Source: Gammaproteobacteria bacterium
GTDB taxonomy: Bacteria; Pseudomonadota; Gammaproteobacteria; Pseudomonadales; JAUIET01
Assembly: GCA_030431775.1 (NCBI GenBank)
Contig: JAUIHW010000016.1
Coordinates: 1-64,000, forward strand
DNA length: 64,000 nt
Reading direction: 5' to 3'
Within the stretch, counting starts at the first letter, position 1. Each line of letters starts with the position of its first letter. The translations under genes were made by a program, and so were the position numbers. Of this stretch, positions 9,818 to 18,468 are shown one piece after another. The notes beneath the pieces were generated by a model. That model was not told the DNA's origin, did no database searches, and saw only the letters and a list, made by a program, of their open reading frames with translations.

Positions 9818-9919
9818 CTATCTATTATAAGTTTCACTAATAAATAGATCATTATATTCTATTATACTAATATTTGCTACTCCCCTAAGCTGACTGAATC
9901 AAGAGATGAGGAGTCAGCC
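9818..9919. promoter_or_regulatory. divergent promoter region between LysR and citrate-synthase-like genes
   Basis: The region is strikingly AT-rich compared with its surroundings. The nonamer TCTATTATA occurs at 9821-9829 and again at 9858-9866, and CTATT...AATAG forms a loose inverted repeat over 9822-9847, compatible with a LysR-type T-N11-A site. TATACT-like -10 candidates lie in the second half. GAGGAG at 9908-9913 is the ribosome binding site for the gene on the plus strand. Confidence 0.45.
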
Positions 9920-11047
9920 ATGAGCAAGCTAATTGAGGTTAACAGCAGCCTGGACGGCGTGATAGTTGGGGAAACGGCCATCTCCCTGGTGGATGGCGAG
10001 GCTGGCCGCTTGCTTTACCGCGGCCGGGACATTGCAACGTTGACCAGTCAGCCCTGCTTACGAATCGCCGGCCTGCTGGTCTGGGGGCGGTTTTTGAGCA
10101 CGGACGAGCAGGCCGCCCTGGACGAATTTTTTGCCCATCAGGCGGTGCTTCAGAAAGCCGATTTGGCGCTATTGCAAGGCCTGCCCGCGGGGCTGCACCC
10201 GATGCGCGTGCTGCTGAGCTGCATCCCGGCGCTACAGGTCGAGCCGCCGCCATCACTCAACGGCCTGCCGGCCCCGCCGGACTTGCTCACCGGCCTTAGC
10301 ATCTGCGCCAAGTTACCGGGTTTGCTTGCCAGCTGGCACTGCCTGCAGCAGGGCCTGCCACTGCCTTGCCAGGCGCAGGGCTTGAACCCGCTGGAAAGCT
10401 TCCTGTTACAGTTTCATAACCGCGCCGCTAGCGACCTGGCAATTAACACACTGAACGCGGTGCAGGTGCTGCAAATGGAGCATGGCTTCAATGCCAGCAC
10501 TTTTGCCGCACGGGTATGCGGCAGTACTCGTGCGCCAATAGCGGCGGTATTGGCCACGGCGATTGCCACTTTGTACGGGCCGCTGCATGGCGGGGCTGAC
10601 CAGGCCGCGCTGGAGATGGCGCTGGAGCTTGGTAAGCCCGAGCGGGCCACAAGCTATGTGCGTGAGAAGCTGGCGAGTGGAGAAAAAATCATGGGCATGG
10701 GGCACCGGGAATACCGGGTGCTGGACCCACGCGCAGCCATTCTGAAGCCCATGGCCGAAGCGCTGTGCGAACAGGCAGGCCAATCACAGGTGGTCGCCAC
10801 GCTGAGCGCTATCGAAAAAGCGTGCCAGGCGCACTTTGCCGCGAGGGGCAGGGAAATTCATGCCAATGTGGAGTTTTACAAAGGTGGCGTGTTTCATGCG
10901 CTGGGTTTTCCCGCGGAGTACTTCACCGCTTTGTTCGCAATGGCCCGCTGCTTCGGATATATGGCGCACTGGCTTGAGTTTCAGCATAACGCTCGGTTGA
11001 TACGCCCGAAAGCCCGTTACACGGGGCCGGTAAGGGGTAGGCAGTAG
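9920..11047 (+). CDS. citrate synthase family protein (catalytic Asp replaced by Glu)
   Basis: A 375-residue member of the citrate/2-methylcitrate synthase family, close to the length of the compact type. The conserved blocks are present: EHGFNAST (188), PLHGGADQAALEM with His223, GMGHREYRVLDPRA with His262, and AMARCFGYMAHWLE. The NVDFYSG block that carries the catalytic Asp reads NVEFYKGG, with Glu at 318. The reaction would be condensation of an acyl-CoA with a 2-oxoacid, but which pair, and whether activity is retained, cannot be told. It is likely controlled by the divergent LysR regulator. A strong ribosome binding site GAGGAG precedes ATG 9920. Confidence 0.82.
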   Translation: MSKLIEVNSSLDGVIVGETAISLVDGEAGRLLYRGRDIATLTSQPCLRIAGLLVWGRFLSTDEQAALDEFFAHQAVLQKADLALLQGLPAGLHPMRVLLSCIPALQVEPPPSLNGLPAPPDLLTGLSICAKLPGLLASWHCLQQGLPLPCQAQGLNPLESFLLQFHNRAASDLAINTLNAVQVLQMEHGFNASTFAARVCGSTRAPIAAVLATAIATLYGPLHGGADQAALEMALELGKPERATSYVREKLASGEKIMGMGHREYRVLDPRAAILKPMAEALCEQAGQSQVVATLSAIEKACQAHFAARGREIHANVEFYKGGVFHALGFPAEYFTALFAMARCFGYMAHWLEFQHNARLIRPKARYTGPVRGRQ

Positions 11048-11112
11048 TCTCTGCTTGTCATCGCCGTTACACCCAAACACAATACGCTCAACGTTTTTAC
11101 CGGACTACTGCC

Positions 11113-12219
11113 ATGCGCACAACCAGCCTTTCTCTGCTCCTCTTGCTTTGGGTGTTGGCCCCGGCAACGGCCGAGCCATTGCGACACCTGGTGTTTCCGC
11201 CTGCAGCGAACGGGCAGTTGGTTCTGGCCGTCGATCTGCATACCCACAGCGTGTTCTCTGACGGTTCAGTATGGCCGGACATTCGCGTGCAGGAAGCCGA
11301 GCGTGAACAACTGGCCGCAGTAGCCATTACCGAACACCTGGAGTACCAGCCACACCAGCAGGATATTCCCCACCCCGACCGAAAGCGCGCGTACGCAATT
11401 GCCAGCAAAGTCGCAGCCAGCAACAAACAAAGCGATTTGTTAGTCATCAGCGGCGCTGAAGTGACCCGGAAAATGCCTCCGGGGCACATCAATGCAGTGT
11501 TTCTCAAAGACCCGAATCAATTACTGGTCAAGCAGCCGCAGCAAGCCTTGCAGGCCGCCAGGCAACAGGGCGCATTTTTATTCTGGAACCACCCTTATTG
11601 GGAGGGACAGCGTAAAGATGGCGTGGCGCGACTGGCCCCGATCCATCAGGAGCTCATTAATAAAGGCCTGCTGCATGGTATTGAAGTGGCCAACGGCGAT
11701 GATTTTGCGGAAGAGGCCCTGCAGCTGGCACTGGACAATAACCTCACCATTTTAGGCACTTCGGATATACACGGCCTGGTGAGCTGGGATTATGCCTTTA
11801 AGCCTGGTAACCATCGTACGGTCAGCCTGGTATTGAGCGAGCGTCTTAGCAAGCCCGCTATCAAGCGTGCTTTGCTGGAGGGTCGCAGCGTTGCCCTGTT
11901 CAAGGGGCAGTTTATCGGCCGGCCAGAGCACGTTGCTGCCGTGGTTAATGGCATGCTTGCCATGACGGTAGAACCCATAAAAAACCGGCAAATGGTCAAT
12001 GTGACATTCCGTAACAGTGGCCCGATAGACCTGTTGTTGAAACAAACCGGTGCACGGTTTTTTTACAATGCCTCGGATATCCTGAGCGTACCGGCCAACT
12101 CCAGCGTCAAGGTCGCCGTTAAGGCGATAGACCAGGCTACCAACTATCGTTTTGAGGGTGAACTGCTGAACAGCTTTGTGGGCGTACGCAAGCATCTAAC
12201 CCTGAATCTGGCACCCTAG
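11113..12219 (+). CDS. PHP-domain phosphodiesterase (Sb-PDE family), exported
   Basis: A 368-residue protein with a signal peptide ending near APATAEP. PHP metal-binding motifs are visible: DLHTHSVFSDGS at 41-52, ITEHLEY (Glu-His at 74-75), GAEVTRKMPPGHINAVF, FWNHPYW and GTSDIHG. The PHP fold usually binds three metals and hydrolyses phosphoesters; this set fits the Sb-PDE group. It should be periplasmic. A C-terminal beta-rich tail of about 100 residues follows the catalytic domain. It stands alone 65 bases after the citrate-synthase-like gene. Confidence 0.8.
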   Translation: MRTTSLSLLLLLWVLAPATAEPLRHLVFPPAANGQLVLAVDLHTHSVFSDGSVWPDIRVQEAEREQLAAVAITEHLEYQPHQQDIPHPDRKRAYAIASKVAASNKQSDLLVISGAEVTRKMPPGHINAVFLKDPNQLLVKQPQQALQAARQQGAFLFWNHPYWEGQRKDGVARLAPIHQELINKGLLHGIEVANGDDFAEEALQLALDNNLTILGTSDIHGLVSWDYAFKPGNHRTVSLVLSERLSKPAIKRALLEGRSVALFKGQFIGRPEHVAAVVNGMLAMTVEPIKNRQMVNVTFRNSGPIDLLLKQTGARFFYNASDILSVPANSSVKVAVKAIDQATNYRFEGELLNSFVGVRKHLTLNLAP

Positions 12220-12260
12220 GTATACAAAGCCGCCCTGATTTTATTGCCGGATCGGAGTAT

Positions 12261-12279
12261 AGTTTCCCCGGAGGAAACT
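12261..12279 (+). promoter_or_regulatory. hairpin over the Shine-Dalgarno sequence
   Basis: AGTTTCC (12261-12267) and GGAAACT (12273-12279) are perfect complements around a five-base loop. The ribosome binding site GGAGGA at 12270-12275, eight bases before ATG 12284, lies half in the loop and half in the 3' stem. The fold could reduce initiation until unfolded. The predicted effect is inference; the pairing is seen directly. Confidence 0.5.
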
Positions 12280-12283
12280 GAGC

Positions 12284-12763
12284 ATGGCACTGCACGATCG
12301 TACCCGCCGCAGCCGCATCTACCAGGAAGCACTGAAGATGGCGGCGGAATACCTGCAAAACCCGGATAAATTGGATAATCTGGTCCAGCGGGCCGGCAGT
12401 AAGGCCGATAAACGCCGCGGCGCCTTGAGCGAGGCCTGGCGGCAGGTGCAGCTGTTGATTGCCATGTTGAAAAGCTACCGTGCCGGTGAGTACCGGGAAG
12501 TGTCCAATAAAAGCCTGATGCTGATCATCGCGGCCCTGTTGTACTTCATCATTCCGGCTGACCTGATTCCAGACATATTGCTGGGGCTTGGATACATTGA
12601 CGATATAGCCCTATTGGCCTGGACGGTGCGCACTCTCAGTGATGAGCTGGGGCGCTATGAGGAGTGGCAGAAAATTCAGCGTTCAGCGATGGGGCCGGAG
12701 CGGGCACGCGCGGTGCGTCAGCGTGAAGGCCTGCTTATTGAAGGTGAACTGAGCCAGGAATAA
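12284..12763 (+). CDS. YkvA/DUF1232 family membrane protein
   Basis: A 159-residue protein with the DUF1232 core at about residues 70-120: LMLIIAALLYFIIPADLIPDILLGLGYIDDIALLAW, in which the PADLIPD and GYIDD signatures are intact. The family is widespread, has one or two membrane-embedded helices and no established biochemical role. The N-terminal 70 residues are basic and helical. Its ribosome binding site is embedded in a hairpin. It converges with the SDR gene on the other strand after nine bases. Confidence 0.88.
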   Translation: MALHDRTRRSRIYQEALKMAAEYLQNPDKLDNLVQRAGSKADKRRGALSEAWRQVQLLIAMLKSYRAGEYREVSNKSLMLIIAALLYFIIPADLIPDILLGLGYIDDIALLAWTVRTLSDELGRYEEWQKIQRSAMGPERARAVRQREGLLIEGELSQE

Positions 12764-12772
12764 AGGCAGCTA

Positions 12773-13555
12773 TCAGGAATTGTTCGCCTTGCGCATTAAT
12801 TTCCACATCAGCCCGGGCGCCAGGCGGCGAAACAGCATCATTTTGCCAGCTTCACGTGGGCAGATCTGCCAGTTTTTCGGGCTTTTACCTTTGGCAAACG
12901 CGGCTTCCACTGCTTCGACAATATCCTCTGGCTCCGACATACGCTTGTCGGCGATTGCGCCTTTGATTGAGCCGGGTCCCTTTTCAACCGCTTGATCCAC
13001 CAGCGGCGTGTTGACCATGGGCGGACAAACCAGCAGGTAATGCACCGGGCTGTGACGCATTTCTTCGGCTAGCACTTCCATCCAGGTGTTGGTGGCTGCT
13101 TTGGTGGCGCTGTAACCGCCAAGCCCATGTGTTAGTACCGTGCCGGCCATGGAGCCAAAGGCAGCTATCTGGCCGCGGCCCCGTGCTTCCATCGGCTCCA
13201 TCACAGTTTTGACCATATTCACTGTGCCACCATAGTTGATGGTCATCTGTTTGTTGGTGAGTTCCGCGCTTTGGCCACGAATACTGTCACCGGGCATGAT
13301 GGCGGCACAGTGCATCAGCCGGTCGATCGGCCCAAGTTCGCTCTCGACTTGAGCAACCAGGTCGCGAACCGCCGATAAATCAGAAACGTCGCATTTGAAG
13401 GCGCTTATTCCTTCATGTTCCGCGGCAGTTGCAGCCAGCTTGTCGTCATCCGTATCAATAATGGCGACTTTGGCACCGTTTTTTGCCAGGTTCAGCGCCG
13501 CAAGGCGCCCCATACCGCTGGCTCCACCTGTGACCAGTGCGACTTCAATTTTCAT
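12773..13555 (-). CDS. SDR family oxidoreductase
   Basis: A classical short-chain dehydrogenase of 260 residues. TGGASGMGR forms the nucleotide-binding loop near residues 9-17; the active-site YSATKAA (Tyr-x3-Lys) is in place with the catalytic Ser segment (AAFGSMAG) before it. ATG 13555 has AGAGGTAA upstream; an upstream start at 13579 adds eight residues with no support. It starts 26 bases after the molybdopterin oxidoreductase stop and is likely cotranscribed. The substrate is unknown. Confidence 0.9.
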   Translation of the reverse strand: MKIEVALVTGGASGMGRLAALNLAKNGAKVAIIDTDDDKLAATAAEHEGISAFKCDVSDLSAVRDLVAQVESELGPIDRLMHCAAIMPGDSIRGQSAELTNKQMTINYGGTVNMVKTVMEPMEARGRGQIAAFGSMAGTVLTHGLGGYSATKAATNTWMEVLAEEMRHSPVHYLLVCPPMVNTPLVDQAVEKGPGSIKGAIADKRMSEPEDIVEAVEAAFAKGKSPKNWQICPREAGKMMLFRRLAPGLMWKLMRKANNS

Positions 13556-13581
13556 AGTTACCTCTACTTCCGGCAGCAATG

Positions 13582-15828
13582 CTAGGCTGCATAAACTTCG
13601 ACCCGAGCGCCATTAACAACGCTGGTACCGGACGCCGTGTCCAGTACCTCATGATCGATGATGTCGTTACAACTGATCCCTGGTGTCAGCTCATTGGCAA
13701 GTCCCTGGCGCGAGTCTTCATAAAGGTGCCCAAAACCGTGTGGAATACTCACCACGCCGGGCATTATCCCGTCATTCACCTCAACTGGCACAATGGCCTC
13801 GCCAACCCGGGAGCTTACTCGCGCATTCCCGCCGTCCTGTAAGCCCAGACGCCTGGCGTCGCTGCTGTGCACCATCATGGTACAACGGTCTTTACCGCGC
13901 ACGTATTGCTTGATGTTGTGCAACCAGGAATTCATGTCCCGAATATGCCGTCGGCCTATCAGCAGCATGGCATGTTCGCTGTGTTGCTGTTGTCGCTGAG
14001 CGAAGTCCCGGTCAATTCGTTCCAGCTCGGTGGTGATCAAAGGGTGCATCAGTCGAATCCGCTTACCTTCTGTTTTCAACAACTCCGGTAGCTGTTGGGT
14101 CATTGGCCCAAGATCAAGCACACCGTGCTCGCGCAGCCTGGCCAAGGAAAGGCCATTTGGGTTCTCACCAAAGGCATCGCCATAGGGGCCGTTACGAACC
14201 ATTATATCGATAATACGTTCCCAGCCGGATTGGTCCTGGTACTCAGCTTTAATGGTTTCTTTGTTCAGCTCGCGGCCAACCCGTTCCGCCTGAGCAATTA
14301 CATTGTCCAGAGTGCCCTCAAACATGAAATCATCCATTTGCTCTGGTGTGATTCCATTCAGCCCAGCGGTGATCGTGCACAGGGTTTGCCCCATGGTTCG
14401 CATGTCAGGCGGTGGCGTGAACATCTGTGGGCTGTAGTTGGCGAAGTTGCGCCCGGATGTGCCGGTAAAAGTCATGTCGTAATTGCTTTGTTCTGCCTGC
14501 GTGGTAGACGGCAGAATAATATCGGCCTGGCTGCTGGTCTCGTTGATGTAGATATCCAGCGCGACCATGAAGTCCAGAGTTTTCAGTGCCTCGCGAATTT
14601 CTTTACCGTTCGGAACGCTGAGCACCGGGTTGCCGCAAATAGTAATCAGGGCACGCACCCGGTCATCACCCGGCGCGGTAATTTCTTCGGCCATCAGGTT
14701 AGCCGGCAGCTCGCCGCAGGTTTCGGGAAAGCCGCGCACGCGTGATTTCCAGCGGCCCCAGTGTGGCGAGTTATCCGGTGCACCCGGTCCTGGTGCGCTG
14801 GTGGCTGGACGAGGAAACATCATGCCTCCAGGCACATCCAGCTTGCCGGCGAGCAGGCTGATGACATCCACCAGCCAGGATGCCAGCGTTCCGTACTCCT
14901 GGGTGCACAATCCGATACGACCGTACGCGGCCGCCGTTGGTGCGGCACAGTACTCGCTTACCAGCCGACGCAAAGTGTTTGCCTCCACACCGGTGATTGA
15001 GGCGGTACTGTCGGCCGTGTAATTAAGCACCGCAGCGCGCAGCTCGGCAAGGCCATCAATAGAGTCCGCCAGATGGCCCGGCGTTACCCAGTTGTTGGCG
15101 AACATTTCATTGATAAATGCCATCAACATAAAGGCATCAGTGCCCGGCCTGATGTAAATGTGCTGGTCGGCAAGCGCCGAGGTTTCGGTGTAGCGTGGGT
15201 CGATCACAACCACTTTGCCGCCGCGCTCGCGAATAGCTTTCAGTCGCCGCTCGATATCGGGGGCCGACATCAGGCTGCCTTGCGACACCATGGGGTTGGC
15301 CCCCATGATGATGAAATAATCGGTGCGGTCCACATCGGGAATAGGGAACTTCCACTCCTCCCCATAGAGCACAAAACTGCCCATTTGTTGCGGGTGTTGA
15401 TCGACAGTTCCAGCGGAGAAGAAGCGCTCCGTTGCCAGAGATTGCATCAAGCCGGCAAGATAAAGCTGACAATCCACTATGTGACCAGTTGGATTACCAA
15501 CGTACAACGCAATCGCGTCTTTTCCGGATTCCGCACGAATAACATTCAATTTCTCGGAAATCGTCTGAAACGCTTCATCCCAACTGATGGCTTCCCAATC
15601 GCCATTGCCCGTTTTGCGCACCGGTTGGCGCAACCGCTCGGGGTCTTCGTGGATATAGCGAAAAGCCTGCGACTTGGCGCAGACATAGCCATGGCTGCGA
15701 GGGTCGTCGGGGTCACCCTGCACCGAGAGAATACGCTGCGCTTCTTCGTCAACCTCCACGAGCAAACCACAACAGGCCTCGCAGGTCGGGCAGGTTCGTT
15801 TTATTGTTTGGTTCACCTGGGTATTCAT
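13582..15828 (-). CDS. molybdopterin-dependent oxidoreductase (DMSO reductase superfamily)
   Basis: A 748-residue catalytic subunit of the DMSO-reductase superfamily. The N-terminal 4Fe-4S ligands are C13-x2-C16-x3-C20 and C50 (GYVCAKS). The molybdopterin-binding core follows and the C-terminal MopB dinucleotide-binding domain has VHSSDARRLGLQDGG. There is no Tat signal, so it is probably cytoplasmic. At the position where formate dehydrogenases and nitrate reductases have Cys or Sec as metal ligand, it reads FFSAGTVDQHPQQ, without Cys; the ligand type is unclear. GGGAG precedes ATG 15828. It likely depends on the cofactor made via moaA and is followed by an SDR gene. The substrate is unknown. 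Confidence 0.88.
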   Translation of the reverse strand: MNTQVNQTIKRTCPTCEACCGLLVEVDEEAQRILSVQGDPDDPRSHGYVCAKSQAFRYIHEDPERLRQPVRKTGNGDWEAISWDEAFQTISEKLNVIRAESGKDAIALYVGNPTGHIVDCQLYLAGLMQSLATERFFSAGTVDQHPQQMGSFVLYGEEWKFPIPDVDRTDYFIIMGANPMVSQGSLMSAPDIERRLKAIRERGGKVVVIDPRYTETSALADQHIYIRPGTDAFMLMAFINEMFANNWVTPGHLADSIDGLAELRAAVLNYTADSTASITGVEANTLRRLVSEYCAAPTAAAYGRIGLCTQEYGTLASWLVDVISLLAGKLDVPGGMMFPRPATSAPGPGAPDNSPHWGRWKSRVRGFPETCGELPANLMAEEITAPGDDRVRALITICGNPVLSVPNGKEIREALKTLDFMVALDIYINETSSQADIILPSTTQAEQSNYDMTFTGTSGRNFANYSPQMFTPPPDMRTMGQTLCTITAGLNGITPEQMDDFMFEGTLDNVIAQAERVGRELNKETIKAEYQDQSGWERIIDIMVRNGPYGDAFGENPNGLSLARLREHGVLDLGPMTQQLPELLKTEGKRIRLMHPLITTELERIDRDFAQRQQQHSEHAMLLIGRRHIRDMNSWLHNIKQYVRGKDRCTMMVHSSDARRLGLQDGGNARVSSRVGEAIVPVEVNDGIMPGVVSIPHGFGHLYEDSRQGLANELTPGISCNDIIDHEVLDTASGTSVVNGARVEVYAA

Positions 15829-15841
15829 GTGCGGCTCCCAT

Positions 15842-15883
15842 TATCAAGTTCCGGTTGAGATACCGGGGTTGAGTGGCTTGATA
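15842..15883. promoter_or_regulatory. nested inverted repeat in the divergent promoter region
   Basis: TATCAAG (15842-15848) pairs with CTTGATA (15877-15883), and inside it CCGGT (15851-15855) pairs with ACCGG (15862-15866). GGTTGAG also recurs at 15853 and 15868. It lies 14 bases upstream of the molybdopterin oxidoreductase start and could be an operator or a leader hairpin. Function is not shown by the sequence. Confidence 0.3.
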
Positions 15884-16003
15884 GTACGTGAAGCGTCCAT
15901 CCGTCACAGCAAACTTTACCGCGGTGTAATTCGTCGCTTAGAGCTGCGGGTGAAAAGCTGGTAACCTGCGGTTTGCTATCGGCAGGCGGAAGGTTTACCC
16001 GGT

Positions 16004-17080
16004 ATGAAATGGGGCGTACTGACAATCATCGCAATATTGGGCTTGCAGGGCTGCGGGGTTCCCGACGGAGCGCTGATCCACAGCTGTGAGCCGGCTTCCA
16101 ACATGACACCAGTGTGTGGCCTGCAATCGCCGGAAGATATCGAGGTGCTGCCCGGCAACGATTTCCTGCTGCTTAGTGAGTATGGCAGCATGGGTGAGCG
16201 TTCCGGACAGATCGTGCGGTTCAACGTCAATGACAACAGCCATCAGGCGATTTTTCCGGTACCAACACCGCTTCCCGCCACTCTGGCCGGTGACCCGGCC
16301 TGCACTCAGCCGCCGGGGCCGGAATTTAGCCCGCACGGCAGTCATCTGGTGCAGCTTAAGGACGGTAGCTGGCGTTACCTCGCAGTCAACCATGGCGGCC
16401 GTGAGGCGGTGGAACTGTTCGCCCTGGTCAATGATGCTGAAGGTTTGCCGCATCTGCACTGGCAGGGTTGTGTGCCAGCCGCAGAGAATACCCTGATCAA
16501 TGATGTGGTCGGGCTGTCGAATGGCGACGTAGTGTTCAGCCGTATGTATAACCCCAAGAAGCCGTACCAGATGGCGTTGGCCTCGTTGTTTGCGGTCGAC
16601 ACCGGTGACGTCTGGTACTGGAGCCGCGCGGATGGTCTGCGGCGTCTGCCGAACACCGTTGGCAGCCTGACCAACGGCGTGCAAATCAGTGCTGACGAGC
16701 GCTTTGTGTTCATCAATCAATACATGAACGAGGAGGTGCACAAATACGATTTGGCAACACAGGAAGTGGTTGCTGTTGCCAAAGGTGTCAGTGCCGACAA
16801 CAGTGCCTGGGCGCCCAATGGTGAGCTGTGGCTGGCCACGCACGACAGTGATATGCGTACCTTGTTTGCCTGTTTTAATTCTCCGCAAGTTGCTTGTGGC
16901 CTGGGGTTTGAGATTGTCGCGCTAAACCCTGAGACCATGGCGCTGCGCCGCGTGTTTAAACACCGCGGTGCGCCAATGGGAGCGGCCACCGTTGCCGTTG
17001 CCAATCGTGGCAAGGTGTACTTTGGTACCTTTGTGGGAGACCGCATGGCAATCAGTTCTATCGACGAATTTACGCCGTGA
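16004..17080 (+). CDS. lipoprotein with SMP-30/beta-propeller-like domain
   Basis: A 358-residue protein. The N-terminus has a lipobox (GLQGC, Cys17), so it should be lipid-anchored outside the inner membrane. The rest has repeats of beta-propeller type with motifs such as SPEDIEVLPGNDFLLLSEYG and LINDVVGLSNGDVVFS, resembling the SMP-30/gluconolactonase/arylesterase-like proteins. A hydrolase or lactonase role is plausible but unproved. It overlaps the following DASS transporter by four bases (GTGA), so the two are very likely translated together. Confidence 0.75.
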   Translation: MKWGVLTIIAILGLQGCGVPDGALIHSCEPASNMTPVCGLQSPEDIEVLPGNDFLLLSEYGSMGERSGQIVRFNVNDNSHQAIFPVPTPLPATLAGDPACTQPPGPEFSPHGSHLVQLKDGSWRYLAVNHGGREAVELFALVNDAEGLPHLHWQGCVPAAENTLINDVVGLSNGDVVFSRMYNPKKPYQMALASLFAVDTGDVWYWSRADGLRRLPNTVGSLTNGVQISADERFVFINQYMNEEVHKYDLATQEVVAVAKGVSADNSAWAPNGELWLATHDSDMRTLFACFNSPQVACGLGFEIVALNPETMALRRVFKHRGAPMGAATVAVANRGKVYFGTFVGDRMAISSIDEFTP

Positions 17081-18468
17081 ACGAGAAGCCCCATCAGGCG
17101 CCCCGCTACGCTCTCCTGGCCGGTCCGGCGCTTGCCGTCGTTGCCTATGCCTGGTCTTCAGGTGTTGGTAACAGCGAGGCTGTTACCTGGACTCTGGCGA
17201 TTACCGTGTGCTGTGTGGTTTGGTGGGTCTCCGAGGCTGTACCGATCGCGGTTACGGCTCTGCTGCCGCTGGCCATCTTCCCTTTGGTTGGCGTTCTGGA
17301 TAAAGAGCAGGTTGCTTCGGCCTACGGCAGTAGCCTGATTCTGTTGTTATTGGGTGGCTTTATGCTGTCCAAAGCCATGGAGCACAGTGGCGCCCACCGG
17401 CGCCTCGCGCTGTATATGATCCGCCTGATCGGCGGTGGCTCATCCGCGCATGTCGTTTGGGGCTTTATGATAGCCGCAGCGGTTTTGAGTATGTGGATCT
17501 CGAATACCGCCACGGTGCTGATGATGCTGCCGGTGGCCACGGCCGTGCTGGCGCAAACGGATGATGATCAGCTGGCCACGCCGCTCTTTCTGGGCATTGC
17601 CTACGCGTCCAGTGTGGGCGGTCTGGGTACTCCGATTGGCACGACACCCAATCTGATTTTTATGGACGTTTACGCCCAGACCACGGGTCGGGAGATCGCG
17701 TTCTTTCAATGGATGCTGGTTGCGCTGCCGGTGGTGATCTTCATGGTGCCGATTATGGCCTGGTGGTTGTGCCGTGGTCTGACTGCCGATAAGGAAGTCA
17801 GTCTGCCCACGGTGCATGCCTGGACCGCGCATGAAAAACGAGTGCTGATCGTATTTGCGGTAACCGCTTTCGCCTGGATTTTTCGCAAAGAGCCGTTCGG
17901 TGGCTGGAGTGGCTTGCTGGGTTTGCCAGGCGCGAATGACGCCAGCGTGGCCTTTCTGGCGGTCATCGCGATGTTTCTTATTCCCAGTGGTAAACACAAG
18001 GGCGACAAGTTATTGAACTGGGAACGCGCCAGCGATATACACTGGGGTGTCCTGCTTCTATTTGCCGGTGGATTGTGCATCGCCAAAGCCTTTGCAGAAT
18101 CCGGGCTGGGCGATATGCTGGCCGGAAACCTGGTTGTATTGCAAACGGTGCCGCTATGGCTGATGTTGCTGTTGCTTTGCCTGTTTGTTTCGTTCATGAC
18201 CGAAACCACCAGCAATACCGCAAGCGCTGCCCTGTTGTTACCAATTCTCGCAGCAGCGGCTGCAGCAATGGACGTTGACCCGGCCCTGTTGATGTACCCG
18301 GCGGTACTCAGTGCAAGCTGCGCGTTTATGCTACCGGTTGCTACTGGACCGAATGCGATCATATTTGCCAGCGGGCAGATACATGGCCCCGATATGGCGC
18401 GTAATGGCTTTGCGCTGAACCTGATCGGGGCGTTGTTTATCGCAACGTATTTTTACCTGCGTCAATGA
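17077..18468 (+). CDS. DASS (SLC13)-family sodium:anion symporter
   Basis: A 463-residue inner-membrane transporter with about 11-12 hydrophobic segments. Two SNT signatures typical of divalent anion:sodium symporters are present: SNTATVLMMLP in the first half and TSNTASAALLLP in the second. Family substrates are dicarboxylates, citrate or sulphate; which applies here cannot be read from sequence. It starts with GTG overlapping the stop of the upstream lipoprotein gene. That neighbour might supply the substrate by hydrolysing a precursor (inference). Confidence 0.92.
   Translation: MNEKPHQAPRYALLAGPALAVVAYAWSSGVGNSEAVTWTLAITVCCVVWWVSEAVPIAVTALLPLAIFPLVGVLDKEQVASAYGSSLILLLLGGFMLSKAMEHSGAHRRLALYMIRLIGGGSSAHVVWGFMIAAAVLSMWISNTATVLMMLPVATAVLAQTDDDQLATPLFLGIAYASSVGGLGTPIGTTPNLIFMDVYAQTTGREIAFFQWMLVALPVVIFMVPIMAWWLCRGLTADKEVSLPTVHAWTAHEKRVLIVFAVTAFAWIFRKEPFGGWSGLLGLPGANDASVAFLAVIAMFLIPSGKHKGDKLLNWERASDIHWGVLLLFAGGLCIAKAFAESGLGDMLAGNLVVLQTVPLWLMLLLLCLFVSFMTETTSNTASAALLLPILAAAAAAMDVDPALLMYPAVLSASCAFMLPVATGPNAIIFASGQIHGPDMARNGFALNLIGALFIATYFYLRQ

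Noticed and set aside
12244-12263. TTGCCG ... TATAGT as a promoter for the DUF1232 gene
   Set aside because: Only eight bases separate the two elements.
14095-15858. Long open frames antisense to the molybdopterin oxidoreductase gene (216, 151 and 261 codons)
   Set aside because: They lie in the opposite strand of a well-supported gene, lack recognisable domains and have no ribosome binding sites of note.
15995-16888. 297-codon minus-strand frame over the lipoprotein gene
   Set aside because: The plus-strand lipoprotein has a clear lipobox and coupling to the DASS gene; the antisense frame has no family.
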